Shown: positions 13,789 through 24,650 of the stretch, in pieces
Layout: each line of letters opens with the position of its first letter
Position numbering within the stretch: position 1 is the first letter of the stretch
NCBI GenBank assembly: GCA_000349905.1
Contig: KB722737.1
Location: forward strand, 1,015,327-1,079,326
Reading direction: 5' to 3'
DNA length: 64,000 nt
DNA from: Volvariella volvacea V23
Taxonomy: Eukaryota > Basidiomycota > Agaricomycetes > Agaricales > Pluteaceae
Notes under the pieces: model-generated
The model's database searches: none
The model's input: the letters and a program-made list of their open reading frames with translations, nothing else
Told to the model about the DNA's origin: nothing
Translations under genes and position numbers: made by a program

Positions 13789-15462
13789 TCATTGATTAAA
13801 CCCAAAACTGGGCGCAGGGCTCACCCAGTCCTGACCAAACCTCCTCGCCAAAAGGTCCTTCATCCAGGCTACTCTCGTAATTCTGCAGCTGCCTCGAATT
13901 ACGTTGTTTCGTTGACCCCAGCTCCAGTTCCAAGGGAGCAAAGGGCTAGCGTCTCTGTTCCACATTTGTCGCATCTGGTGAATGGATGAAGGGCTGGAGA
14001 AGAAGAATTGGTAATAGAGTTGTTCTTGTGGGCCACAGTTTCCGAGCATTCCGGTTTGTGCGCGTGTGCTCAATGCATCGAGGCGCATATCAGAAGTTTC
14101 GGGGTCTGATAAGACAGTAGATGCAGCTGGTGCCGAAGGATCATTGGCCCAGACCGATATGATATGGTCAGGGAACAGCAAAAAGAGTGCGTTTTCGATG
14201 AGAGATGCTCGACCGATGAAACTGCCTTGCGAAAGGTATTGATCGTGATACGCGTAGAATGTGGTCCGCCACCATCGTAAACTTTGTGGAGAACCGCCGA
14301 AGAAGCTTCCTAGTAGAAGAAAAGAGGAATGATCAAAGATGAGTAAATCGATTGTGCCTTGAGCGTGTTAACGGATATGAAGGAGAAGAAAGACCATTAA
14401 GTATAAGAAGATGCGATTGATTAGGCGACGTCCAACGCTTAAGACGGAGGACGTCGCGTGAGGGTTTGATGTCGTAAAGCGACTATCCTCACAAGGTAAA
14501 AAGGTCAAAAATTTCAGGATGCTAAGGGCCTCGTTGAAGCCCTATATTGGACTGCGCACGAAGCCCTGAGCAGGAGCTGCAAATCATAGAAATTGAAAAA
14601 TTGCAAATGAATCCCCAATCTCACCTTGGCTGACATCATCGTCCACAGGTCCAAGCGAATCCTGCCAATATTTCATAGAAAGCCTAAACATTCTATGAAC
14701 CGGGAAGAACAACATCAAATCGGTGTTCTTCCTCTCTCCACCACTCTCGTCAAGGTGCTCCAATGCTTCTGAACCATCGTCCCCATCGTTATGTTCATCT
14801 GACAGTGTCATCAATGCACGGCCTTCTTCCCAAATTTCTTTGACCCTTCGGCGGTCAGGCCACGAGGTATAGTAATGGGCTCTGCTGCGGAAGCTTGCCA
14901 AATCGTTCCAGAAAACGAGGTCGTAGGCTTTGCCGCGATCTAGCATGTTTGTTGCTGCCTCATCGACAAAAAAGGGCCGGGAATTAGAGAGCGCGTATTC
15001 GTGACTAGAATGTGGGCGCAGTGGATTTGTGTCGAGCGAGGGCATGGCATGGTATTGAAATTGAAAGCCTTTAAGCAGTGGGATATCAAATGGGGAAGAG
15101 AAAGTCGTGTTGATGATGATCGGGAGGTCCCCTCGAAGGTTGCGAACGAGAGACTCGTGTGCGGGTGCAGTAAAGATGTACACGTCCGTGGTTATGTGTC
15201 CCAAAAAAGCAGAAAGCTGTTTACGGTATTCGCGCATTTGGTGAACGGTGTTAGAGACAGGAAAGAAAGCAGAGACGAGGAGGACTTCTGGGAGGGTCGA
15301 GTCATTGTAGAGCGATTGGGCATCATACAGGTTGAAAGAGGAAGAGTCGTCGTAGGTCGACGACGAAGACACCGTACGGAGGATGCTATCAAAGCAGAGA
15401 GGACAGGTCCACAGCGTGACAGAGAGAAACAGCAATGCAATGAGGACGTTCGTGAACCACAT
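13789..15462 (-). CDS. Type II membrane protein, HtrL/YibB-like glycosyltransferase family
   Basis: Exons 14625-15462 and 13789-14309 on the minus strand give 452 residues; the intron has GT/AG ends and the codon continues across it as QG-SFFGG. I start at the ATG at 15462 because the longer open frame begins with TTG. The chosen start gives an immediate signal anchor (WFTNVLIALLFLSVTLW) typical of Golgi type II proteins. The rest resembles the HtrL/YibB family: a region with YDLVFWNDL, then SFFGG, RWWRTTFYAYHDQYL and GSFIGR toward the C-terminus. These match fungal proteins recalled as putative glycosyltransferases. The reaction and substrate are unknown. An acidic linker lies at about 270-290. 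Confidence 0.78.
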
Positions 15463-16771
15463 GGCAAATCTCTCTTGCAAAGCAGGACGAGTGGAGGGAG
15501 AGGACGAGGAGAATTGGGTTGCAAAAGAGAGGGGAATGCCTTCAATTATAGCAACGGATTGAAAAGTCAGGAAACTGACGACATATGATAGAATTCCCCA
15601 GGGTGACTTACGGGTCAAAACGTCTGGTTAAGGGACAAGAGTAGCATGGAAAAAGAGCGTCGGCGTCTTCTTCAAATGGCCAGCCAAGAGTTCAAAATCC
15701 GTGTGCGAAAGTTCGTTGGGGCGAACAATTACAAGGTCAGTTCGCAGCACAACGTGCGGGGTTCGCAAGAACCGCTGTGTACCTCGGCGACCTCAACCGC
15801 CGAAATGACGTTCATGGTCTCCAGAGTGTCAAAATGCAACACGTAACGCAGGGTAGTGCAGGAGACCTAGGAGGCATGGTGAATACAATCGGAGACACCT
15901 CCGGAGCGCATCCAGTCCACGATTCATTCCTCCAGCTTGAGAGACTTTTTAAATGAACTCTCGGCGGCTGCGTCATCCGAACCACTTGGTATCCTCAACC
16001 TTTGCGAGCTGTTGAAGACGTACTGGTTTACCGTTTGCACATCGAGCGGCTCACCTCTGGTGTTGGTCATGGCTGCAAACAACAGAGTAGGTTGAACCCT
16101 TTTGTTTTGGTCCAGCATGACCCCGCTTAGCCAAGGGCACGACCCTCGTCTCTCACAGGAAATCCTTGACATCTGGTTGCTGAGACTCGATATTAATGCT
16201 GTCTATGCTGTCCCTCCACCTGTTTCACCATCGTAGTTGGAAACTCCGTTTCGAGTTATGCCGCTCATTCTCACCCTCCCCACATCGGCGCCATCACATG
16301 AAGCGCAGGTGCGTGAAGCTCTGGACCTATCAATACTGGGTATCATCAACCGTCACTTTATTTCTGGCCGATGAATTAGTGCATTGCGAAGCTTCGACTG
16401 GTCCGCACATCTTCGCATTTCGGTGCGTTATCGCTGGATTGCCTCGGCCACATGCAACCCGATACAGCTGTCTTACAGCTGTCTTCCTTGCTTCCGAGGA
16501 ACAGCATATACCATCACCACTCAAATTTCTCGGGAAGTGGGCATATGTCAGGGACCCATCGCCTGACCATGCAGGTCAGATACATTCCACCGACTTCTAT
16601 TGCACCGGAAAGCACTTCTTCGGGTGATGTTGTCCACCCGCCCGAAATTATTCCTCTTCCAGGCAGGAAGCAGAGAAATACCGCGATGTCCTTCCTGCCA
16701 AATACCCGAGGCTTGTATTAAAGTGGGACGAGGGTGCTAAGACTAGTTCGCGTCGATCGATTCTCCGTATA
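15463..16771. other. Intergenic between divergent genes
   Basis: Upstream of both the HtrL-like gene and the CBM1 gene. No frame is convincing; the open frame at 16196-16627 has no domain and lacks other signs of coding. No clear TATA box was seen for the CBM1 gene. Confidence 0.45.
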
Positions 16772-17602
16772 ATGCGACTGCTGTCTGCTGCTGTTCTTGG
16801 TGTATTGGCACTTGGTATCAATGCCCAGTCTCCTGCTTGGGGACAGTGTGGTGGTCAAGGATGGTATGTCTAATTATAGCTAGCGTATGAACACAAGGAA
16901 TTCTGATATTCTACCTGGAAGGACTGGACCTACGACTTGTGTTTCAGGATATACGTGCACGTACAGCAATCCATGTAAGGTTATTTCTAAAGTATTCATG
17001 CTGTCCCTCATTCATTGCGGGTAGGGTACTCTCAATGCCTTCCTGGTAGCGGACCAGGCCCTACTACCTCAACGACCACAACAACCACTACGACCACGAC
17101 CACTACGACCACCTCTACTACCACCTCGAGCGGCCCTGCTCCCACTGGCTCGCAGATCCGCACGGTTGTAAATCCAGTATACCACTTCTATCTCCAGGAC
17201 AGTGGTTAGTACTAATCCAAGTTCTCCCCTCTCGTCGAAATGTTACTCATTTACACGAGTGCAGGAGGAAAGCCAGTGCTCGGGCCCGAATCCTCTTCAG
17301 GAAGATTCACTATCAGCGGCTCCATCTCGTTGAATAAGCCTGACGGTACGAAGGCCTACCTCAATGTCAATAATACCGCAACTACATCGTATAAACCCTT
17401 GACATTCGGAACATCTGCCACGACGACGAACTGGGGGTTGGAGGGCGATACAATCATCATCACGAACCCTCGCCAACTCAATTTCATCGCTTGCTCCACC
17501 AGCAATGCAGCTTATTATGATGTCTTTTTGCAAAATGGGAATGACACGCCCTCAGGGAGGACTTGTTCGTTGGTGACAATGCACTTGCCATGTCTATGTT
17601 AG
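16772..17602 (+). CDS. Secreted CBM1 cellulose-binding protein with uncharacterised C-terminal domain
   Basis: Extracellular, predicted to bind cellulose or chitin. Exons 16772-16863, 16922-16974, 17025-17204 and 17265-17602 give 220 residues. A signal peptide ends near ALGINA at residue 19. The CBM1 module follows at about 20-55, with WGQCGGQGW, the four-cysteine pattern and the aromatic face (W, W, Y). Introns cut the module twice. A Thr/Ser linker comes next, then a domain of about 130 residues beginning IRTVVNPVYHFYLQDSG and ending TMHLPCLC. I recall similar C-terminal domains in other agaricomycete secreted proteins but know no activity for them. No glycoside-hydrolase catalytic motif is visible, so this is probably not an enzyme of a classical family. 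Confidence 0.9.
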
Positions 17603-17730
17603 CTGGACAGTAGTAGAACATCATTATCTCTGGATCAATGTTACACGAGGACAGTGATGTACATGAATCAAAAGCCCAAGGCAGTCAGCAATGAATCTTT
17701 ATGCATGGGCTGTCTATGTCCACTCTATTG

Positions 17731-17736
17731 AATAAA
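17731..17736 (+). terminator. AATAAA polyadenylation-like signal after the CBM1 gene
   Basis: AATAAA lies about 130 bases after the stop codon of the CBM1 gene and 139 bases before the next gene, in an A/T-rich setting. This is a plausible 3' processing signal; fungal signals are degenerate, so support is moderate. Confidence 0.35.
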
Positions 17737-17874
17737 AATATACTCACTCCTCAATCGAGCACTCGTCTTGGCACTGCGCTAATTGACTTATGTAATCAAA
17801 TCTCGGCATAGCGTCCAGCACTACGACTCACTCTCACCACAGACCACTTTCTCCTCCCATTATTGTTACGAACT

Positions 17875-19190
17875 ATGAGCTGGGCAGGGTACGTTTGCAC
17901 CTCCTAACTAACTGCGATCAAATCTGAAAGGACTGCTCCTTTAGCCTTAAGAAGACCGTTTCCAGAGCGGGAACCACGGTGCGTTGGTGTGCTGCGGTTA
18001 TCATGCCCACCCCATCCCCTAATCTATCTCGGTTTATAGCTCCTGCAAAAGACCGGACAGATCGAAAGAACTGTAGATCGAGAGTTTACCGAAGAGGAGG
18101 CCAAATACAAGACGTACGTACCTGGAAACCACCCAGTTCTCTAGCCCCTTGTGGTATCATGACCATGAGCACTTCAAGTTTCCGCTGACGCTGGTGTATG
18201 CAATAACGTGCAGGTTTGAGAAGGAATGTCAAGCGTTGCAGAAGGATAGTAAAGCATACTGGGATGCTATGCGAGGTGAGTTGCCTTTCACCTGCCATAT
18301 CATAAATGGACCCACTCACCGTACTTGCGACAAACAGCGATGACTTCCGCCCAAACCAGAATAGCAGAGACTATTGAGACATTCTATGGCGCTGCAGAGG
18401 GTGCATCAGAAGGTGCAATGGCGGGTCATTCCTACAAACGGGCAGTGGATGAACTCGATAGTGGATTTGGACGAGAAATGGCAAGTCGCACCACCCTTTT
18501 ATGTATGAATCGCAGCCCTTATACGCCCATAGGAGATCCCATACCGTACAACAATATCAGAACCCTTAGGGAAGATGTGTGCCTACTTCCCAATTATCAA
18601 CGAGCACATCAGTAAACGAAATAAAAAGGTTAGTCAACCATCCCCCCACCCCCATAACTTCGTAACTCACGAAATCACTTTACCTGCAGATGCTGGATTA
18701 CGACTCTGCCCGAAGCAAACTCCGGAAACTCATAGACAAGCCAAGTGAAGACCCAACAAAGTTGCCCAAGGTTTCGTGCTCGTCACTTTTTTCCCGTCAA
18801 TCGCATGCTAACTCCACACGCACACATCATGTAGGCACAGCAAGAACACGATGACGCCAAAGAAGTCTTCGACATGCTCAACGACCAGCTGATCGCCGAG
18901 CTTCCGCAGCTCCTCGAGCTCCGAGTACCTTATTTCGATCCAAGCTTCGAAGCCATGATCCGCATGCAGTCCAAGTTCGCAGAAGAAGGGTACGAGAAGC
19001 TGAGCGGTGTGCAGCGGTGCGTTGTCCATCCGGGTATATACCACGCGTCTTGATCCATGCTCAACGGCTTGAACGATGCAGCTATTTCGGCGACAATGTC
19101 CGAGACGACTACGCGGCTGGCCAGTTGGATGCACAGGTTGAGGCTGTCTTGCAGGAAATGCGGGAGCTCTCCATTTGTGGTGGTAATTAA
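17875..19190 (+). CDS. RVS161: Rvs161/Hob3-type N-BAR domain protein
   Basis: Membrane-curving BAR protein that acts in endocytosis, cell polarity and actin patches, normally as a heterodimer with Rvs167. Nine exons: 17875-17888, 17945-17978, 18040-18113, 18214-18275, 18338-18480, 18533-18628, 18690-18770, 18835-19016, 19082-19190. They encode 264 residues, the family length. The sequence starts MSWAGLKKTVSRAGT. It continues with QKTGQIERTVDREF, the conserved helices including PYRTT and KMCAYFP, and ends ELSICGGN. The first coding exon is only 14 nt. The fifth intron (18481-18532) begins with GC instead of GT, and no GT alternative keeps the frame. The whole protein is BAR domain without SH3, which separates it from Rvs167. 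Confidence 0.95.
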
Positions 19191-19724
19191 TTCTGACGCG
19201 AGGAGTCGGGTTGGTTAGTATTAGGAGATCCATCTAGGGACACAGTTGGCGGCTTGCATTGGCATCTACATTTCCCTTCCTTGAGGTTGTTACAAGACGT
19301 ATTAATGGCATTGCAGTATCGTGGATTGTATGATTGAGGCGGCAGCGATATATACTGTATTTTCTACTCGCAAAGCGGATACTTGATGTTGATGTAAAGA
19401 GTGCCATCATCACGCTTACCCTCTACGAGCACCTATCGTGTATGAGCAGCATGGTAACAAAAGCAATGTTTTCATTCACCTCATTAGTACAAATACATTG
19501 TTAGTTTTTCCAGTTCGAGAGATTAATGGCAATCAGAGGGATGTGATGAAAGGGGCAATAAGATAAGTGATAAGAGATCAAGGATTTGAGAGATGAAACC
19601 GAAAGCACAGTCCATCCATTCCATCCGGATTACCAACCATCCTCCATCTTCAGCGTTTAGCATACATCACACTCCTTCATAGAACGTCATGAAAAAAACA
19701 GACGACCACCACCCACACTCTCAA
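19191..19724. other. Intergenic between convergent genes
   Basis: 3' regions of RVS161 and of the large disordered protein. Nothing else is visible. Confidence 0.5.
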
Positions 19725-22700
19725 TCACGTCAATCGCTTATACAACGCACCCTCCCCGCCATACGCGCTATCCATATCACCCCCACCATACCCACCCCGT
19801 CCCGCCGCTGCCGCTCTACCACGAGTAACAGGCGGCCTCGGATTCCCATCGCTCAATCGCTCAATCAGCTCTCTTCTAGGAGGTGGCGGCACTTTCCTCC
19901 CCTTCCCACCCCGTCTAGCAGCCGAACGTCCTCTCGTCTGAGGCGGCGGCGGTGGCGGCGGATAATCATACGTCGGCGACGATACAGACGCTTGCGGCAA
20001 CGCAGGAGGGAACGTCACAGTCATGTCCCGGTTCTGACTACGGTCACGGTCACGGTCGCGGTCGTCGTCGTACTGAGCAACAAGAGGAAGAGGATCACTT
20101 CCATCAGTATTAGCTTGATCATAAATTTCGGGCGTCCTACGTTCCGGTGGTCCTCCCCATCTCGCCCTATCGCGATCCCGAGCGTCATAATCAGGTCTAT
20201 AGAAATCTCCCCGAGGAAGGCGTTTGCCTGACCTGTCAGTGTCCCCTGCAACTCTCGACCTCAGGTTTGACGTCTTTATCGTCGTCGTAGATCCTTCGAT
20301 CCGGGAGTGGAGGGATTGACCTGATGAGCTGGATCCTGACAGGTCACGACGCATAAGCGCTGCTACTGGTACAGGCGCAGGTGGGGGAGGAGGGGGCGGT
20401 GGTGATGATGCGCGTAGGTTGGCGCTAATACGCGCTCCTAATCCATTATTTCGCGCCCTTCGAGCTGGGGGAAGAGTATTATCTGGTTCGGGTTCTCTCG
20501 ATCTTTTTCGCCCTATGCCGCGCCCCGAGGTGTCTTCATGTGGGCTAATACTCGTTCTTTGGTTTTGAGGAGGTAACCCGCCAACTGAGTCGGATGGGGG
20601 CACCCCGAGGCTACTTCCCCAGCTGACCGCACCATCTGAGGAAGCAGGAGAAGGTCGCGAGGCAGTGATTGGGCTCGAATTACTCAGAGGTGCTGGGTTA
20701 TTCGCAGAGTTATTAGCAGCAGATAGGTTTGGACTAGCTGCAGTTGCAGTGGGTAGGTTGCGTCTAGCTTGTGCAGGGGGACGAGCAGGGATCGAATTAC
20801 CAGTAAAAGTCGCGGACAAAGAGCCAGGTGTGATAGGGCTAGACTGATTTGGGGTATGAGGAGTACCAACGTTGGATAGAGCAACAGTTGCGGACATCGG
20901 TGATGCAAATGCCCCCACAGCTGGAAGAGCAGATTGCAAGGGTTTGCTGGGAAGAGTAGGAGAAGGTGGAACTAAGCCCCATGGGGACGCCTTCCCCTTG
21001 TCCGTCTTTTTCTGCGGGGTAGTATTCACCGACAACACTGGCTTTGCGGACATGGTAGTGGCTGGCGGCGGGGGTGGTGGAAGAGGAGCGCTCGGCCTCG
21101 CCAACGAAGCTAAATTCACGTTAGGCGGCTGTTGAGCTGGTGGTCCATGTGTAGGTCCTAGGACCGACTTAGCTGGATTCATAGGTGACGATTGGGGAGG
21201 GGCCTGGGTATTGGCAGGTGTGAGGTTCGGCATCTGCACCGGAGTTTGTCCCATAGCCTCTAATGTATGCTTGGCTACGGTTCCGGGTAATGCTTGAGGG
21301 AGAGTTGAGGCACCCATAGGAGGTGTTGCAGGGGGTGGGACGGAGGTTGTTTGTGGAGGGGGCACTGGAACAGCGTCAGCAAAGACACTCAAAGAACGCC
21401 TTTTATCTGCCAACTGCATAGAAGAAGGCTTCGCAGTAGACACCCTTCTATTCGCAGCACCCTTCTTCGCAAGCCTTGGAGGGAGCACCTGACCGTTTAA
21501 TGAAGCAGGTGCTGAAGCCGTCGAGGATGAAGATGAAGATGAAGATGAAGACGAAGACGCGACCGACGCTGATGGCTCAATCTTCACCGGTTTCACATCT
21601 TCCTGCATCATGGCATCGTCATTAGGCTCTTTCTTGATCAGTTTGTTTGCTCCCTCTATAGCGTTTGACGCGTCAGATCCCTCCTGCTTTGCGGGAAGGA
21701 GATTTTGCAGATTAATCGCCTGAGCTGCTTGAGACACCGGGGGTACCCGCGATAGATCAAGGAATACGCCTCCTTTGTTGGAGGTATGCCGAACACTTGG
21801 GTGCGGAGAAGGTAAAGAAGATGAGGTGGATGGTTCAGGTGATGGTTCATTTGCAAGGTGTGCGATAGGTGGGATGCTAGTCTGTCGAGACTGGGAGCGA
21901 CTGGGAGCCGGTCGAGCAGGCTGAACAATTGGATGATGCGCCTTCGTCTTTTCGCTCTCAGGTTGGGATGCTGTATTTGGGTCAGGTCCGGGTGTACTGG
22001 CTGGGCGAACGCCAAAGCCATTGGGTGCACTAAAAGTGCCTTGGCTGTTTTGTGACGCAGAGCCGGACGCTGAGGCTGACGATTGAATACCTTGTTTTCG
22101 GAGCAGTTCCTGTCGAAGTTGATCCTCTCTTTGCTTGCTGAGAGTGAGTGGAGATGGCGGAGTAAGAGGGGCTTGCTGCGATGTCTGTGGATTAGAGTCA
22201 CTGCTGCTAGCCTTCTGCGCAGGCGCAACGGCCTCCATAACTGTATCTGTTGAACGCGCAGCGGGTAGAGGAGTCGGTTTGGCTTCGGTGGACGAAGACT
22301 TGGATACACGGGTGTCAGAAACAGAAGCCCATTCGAGCTGCACGGTGACCGCTTCTTGCACTATCTGAGCCGGCCACAAGGGGAGCGAGTTGGGTGTGAA
22401 CGCGTTGGTGGGTCGCGTGTTTTGTGTTTCCTGACCCTTCTGAGGCAAAGGCAAAGCAGGGACCTGGAGTTCTGTAAGAGCGCGTTCCAGTCGGCCTCCA
22501 ACCCCGGGCCCCGTCTCGCCTTCTGTCTCTCGCGCATGGGCACCGAGTTCTTGTACGTATTGTCTCAGCAAATCAAGGTCTGCTTTGTGTTCCCATTCTC
22601 GCCTCTCTTGTTCCTCCGGAGAACCTAGGAGCTCGATCGCACGTGCGAGAGCATTGACACTGCCTTTGACCGACCTAAGTTCAGATAGCTCCTTGTCGCA

Positions 22701-23498
22701 TTCGGACATGCAATCTTGGATGGATTTGAAAGCCCTCTGCGAGAGGTGCTGCCGCTTCTTAGCACGCAGCTCGGACTTTTCGTGGAGGTCAAGGAGAACC
22801 TTTATGTGTTTGATTATCACCGATATATTGAGGGGAGCGAGGTTGGATATAGACGATGAAAGCTTGGAAGTAAGAGTGCGAATAGTTGTGGGTGAAAACT
22901 GGGATGGGTTGGAGGGCAACGACGGGCTTGTGCGAAAACGATGAGGTGATCGAGTAGATGTCACAGGAAGAGATGTATCGGATGGGATGGGGGTGGTCGC
23001 AGGGGGGTACTGTAATTGGGCGGAACCAGATGGACTGTCATCATCGTTCAATATGTCACCACTGTGCAGTTTATGATCAGGGCTAGACGATCCTGAATCG
23101 CGAAGAAGTAGAGATGTGCCGTCCAGATGTGCAGAGTCTGTGGTAGTAGTATTTTCGTCAACCATCATTTGGTCACCGTGGGTTCCATCAAGTGAGTGGA
23201 ATAATGTGGGCTTCGATCCAGCCACTGGGGACGTGGGGAGTTGGCCGGAACCTGGCACTTCTTGGGCAGAGATATCGGGAGAGCTTAGGATATCCCCGGT
23301 GGGGTTGGAAAGGCGCTTAAGCAGAGAGGGTTCCTTGCCAATTGTGGTGAATTGGAAGGCCTCGAAGCGTGGTGGCGGGGGGATGATTGGGGGTGGTGTG
23401 CTTGATGGTATTCGGCTGAAGTTGAGACTTGTACTGGGAGTCGTAGTGGATGGCTTGGAGTCATCTGGGGGCGGGGGTATAAATGAGTGGTTTGTCAT
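19725..23498 (-). CDS. Large intronless disordered protein (1257 aa), function unknown
   Basis: Single open frame from ATG at 23498 to the stop at 19725 with no intron, unlike nearly all neighbours. Residues 1-210 are rich in Pro, Ser and Thr. About 220-330 is the only ordered-looking part: Leu-rich and charged, with a likely coiled coil (KHIKVLLDLHEKSEL, later CDKELSELRSVKG). Residues 330-1060 are Pro/Ser/Ala-rich with poly-Ser, poly-Pro and a Lys-Lys-Glu-Pro patch resembling a sumoylation site. The last 200 residues are Arg/Asp- and Arg/Gly-rich, including GRKRSREPE, DRDRDRDRS and an RGG-like end, suggesting a nuclear RNA- or chromatin-associated role. I recognise no family. The opposite-strand frames here are compositional shadows. 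Confidence 0.75.
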   Translation of the reverse strand: MTNHSFIPPPPDDSKPSTTTPSTSLNFSRIPSSTPPPIIPPPPRFEAFQFTTIGKEPSLLKRLSNPTGDILSSPDISAQEVPGSGQLPTSPVAGSKPTLFHSLDGTHGDQMMVDENTTTTDSAHLDGTSLLLRDSGSSSPDHKLHSGDILNDDDSPSGSAQLQYPPATTPIPSDTSLPVTSTRSPHRFRTSPSLPSNPSQFSPTTIRTLTSKLSSSISNLAPLNISVIIKHIKVLLDLHEKSELRAKKRQHLSQRAFKSIQDCMSECDKELSELRSVKGSVNALARAIELLGSPEEQERREWEHKADLDLLRQYVQELGAHARETEGETGPGVGGRLERALTELQVPALPLPQKGQETQNTRPTNAFTPNSLPLWPAQIVQEAVTVQLEWASVSDTRVSKSSSTEAKPTPLPAARSTDTVMEAVAPAQKASSSDSNPQTSQQAPLTPPSPLTLSKQREDQLRQELLRKQGIQSSASASGSASQNSQGTFSAPNGFGVRPASTPGPDPNTASQPESEKTKAHHPIVQPARPAPSRSQSRQTSIPPIAHLANEPSPEPSTSSSLPSPHPSVRHTSNKGGVFLDLSRVPPVSQAAQAINLQNLLPAKQEGSDASNAIEGANKLIKKEPNDDAMMQEDVKPVKIEPSASVASSSSSSSSSSSSTASAPASLNGQVLPPRLAKKGAANRRVSTAKPSSMQLADKRRSLSVFADAVPVPPPQTTSVPPPATPPMGASTLPQALPGTVAKHTLEAMGQTPVQMPNLTPANTQAPPQSSPMNPAKSVLGPTHGPPAQQPPNVNLASLARPSAPLPPPPPPATTMSAKPVLSVNTTPQKKTDKGKASPWGLVPPSPTLPSKPLQSALPAVGAFASPMSATVALSNVGTPHTPNQSSPITPGSLSATFTGNSIPARPPAQARRNLPTATAASPNLSAANNSANNPAPLSNSSPITASRPSPASSDGAVSWGSSLGVPPSDSVGGLPPQNQRTSISPHEDTSGRGIGRKRSREPEPDNTLPPARRARNNGLGARISANLRASSPPPPPPPPAPVPVAALMRRDLSGSSSSGQSLHSRIEGSTTTIKTSNLRSRVAGDTDRSGKRLPRGDFYRPDYDARDRDRARWGGPPERRTPEIYDQANTDGSDPLPLVAQYDDDRDRDRDRSQNRDMTVTFPPALPQASVSSPTYDYPPPPPPPQTRGRSAARRGGKGRKVPPPPRRELIERLSDGNPRPPVTRGRAAAAGRGGYGGGDMDSAYGGEGALYKRLT

Positions 23499-24650
23499 GT
23501 GTTGGCTCTGAGACTGCCACTAGTTTGGGATCAGTTGTGTGTAGAAACCGATAGGAGATGGATATAGACTGAAACCCGATGTGAGGGAGGGTCAAAAGAC
23601 AAGAAAAAGCGGGTACTTTTGGATAGCAGGCGACGAGGAGATGAAAGCTGGAGGGAAGAAAGAAATCAAGCACAAAGGGTAACAGAAAGGGAACGCAAAC
23701 CGGACTGGGCCTTGGATGACTCAAAGGACTGTCTGCGGGTCGTTTTATAGTCGCAATGCCTTCCATTTATGGGCATCAGCAAGTCACACCCTTCCGATGC
23801 GCAGATGTAAGTGGCGTCGACCGCATTCCAACCAACATCCACTCATCTAGCTGTTTGTCTAGCAAGCGAGCTGTAATGCGAGCGCGCATTCAGCTTCGGT
23901 GCTCTGTGCCAGATAGGGCCTGCAGGGAATGTAAACACTCTAGCCCAGCATCAGTCCTCCGCACTAGTTGGGGATGCGCACTACAGATCCAGCTCACTTT
24001 GGCGTCAGAGCTGCCCATCATATTGCATTAACCTCGAGACACGGGGTATGTATCCTGAGACCCAAGTAGCCAGATGCAGGTCTCTCCATCGCCAAACCTA
24101 GCCGCACACCGCGACCTCGCCAAAAGGATCCCATCACCACAGAACCAGAGCATTCATGTGCTCTCAGAGGAGCCCTACTCCTCCTCCTCAAACGTCGAAC
24201 TTCGTCTCACCGTGCAATCACATGCACCCCCACTCCTTCTTGCCCATGTTTTCCGATCTTGGCATCCATAACATGGTCACGGTGGACAACGACCATCTTA
24301 TAAAGTCCTAAAAGGCAACTCCACATCCCTATGCGTCCATGTGGTCAGCTTTACCTCTCGAGTTCGAAGCACCCCTCGAAGTTACAGCCAATAGCTTCCA
24401 TCAGACCAGCTCCCTCCCAGTCCGCATTCAGGCTCGAGGGAGCAATCAAACGTCCATGTGGGATGTAGCCTTCATCCAACGCTCCTCCTGTAGCTCATGG
24501 ACAATTCGTGGAGGTATATAACCCCGGGTCATCGGCCTTTCGCCCTCCTCATCCCTCTGTGCACCTGCGGAAAATCCACCGCTTGCTTACCGGCAAGTCC
24601 GAGAACGACATATTACTAGTAGCACACCACAACGCTACCGGTAACCAACC
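23499..24650. other. Intergenic between divergent genes
   Basis: Shared upstream region of the 1257-residue protein and the secreted-protein gene. It contains the TATA-like sequence at 24515-24520. No further gene is supported. Confidence 0.5.
24515..24520 (+). promoter_or_regulatory. TATA box of the secreted-protein gene
   Basis: TATATA (within GGTATATAAC) lies 131 bases before the ATG of the secreted-protein gene, a normal fungal spacing. Confidence 0.5.

Noticed and set aside
15001..15588. Plus-strand open frame of 195 codons
   Set aside because: Antisense to the HtrL-like gene exon 1, which has matching splice phases and family motifs.
15463..15618. N-terminal extension of the HtrL-like protein
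   Set aside because: The extended frame starts with TTG and would place the signal anchor internally; the ATG at 15462 gives a normal type II anchor.
19689..20231. Plus-strand Arg/Ser-rich open frame of 180 codons
   Set aside because: It is the antisense shadow of the Arg/Asp-rich C-terminal coding region of the 1257-residue protein; no domain and no independent signals.
21656..22309. Second minus-strand frame of 217 codons inside the large disordered protein
   Set aside because: Alternative frame of the same low-complexity DNA, without recognisable domain; the 1257-codon frame spans it completely.
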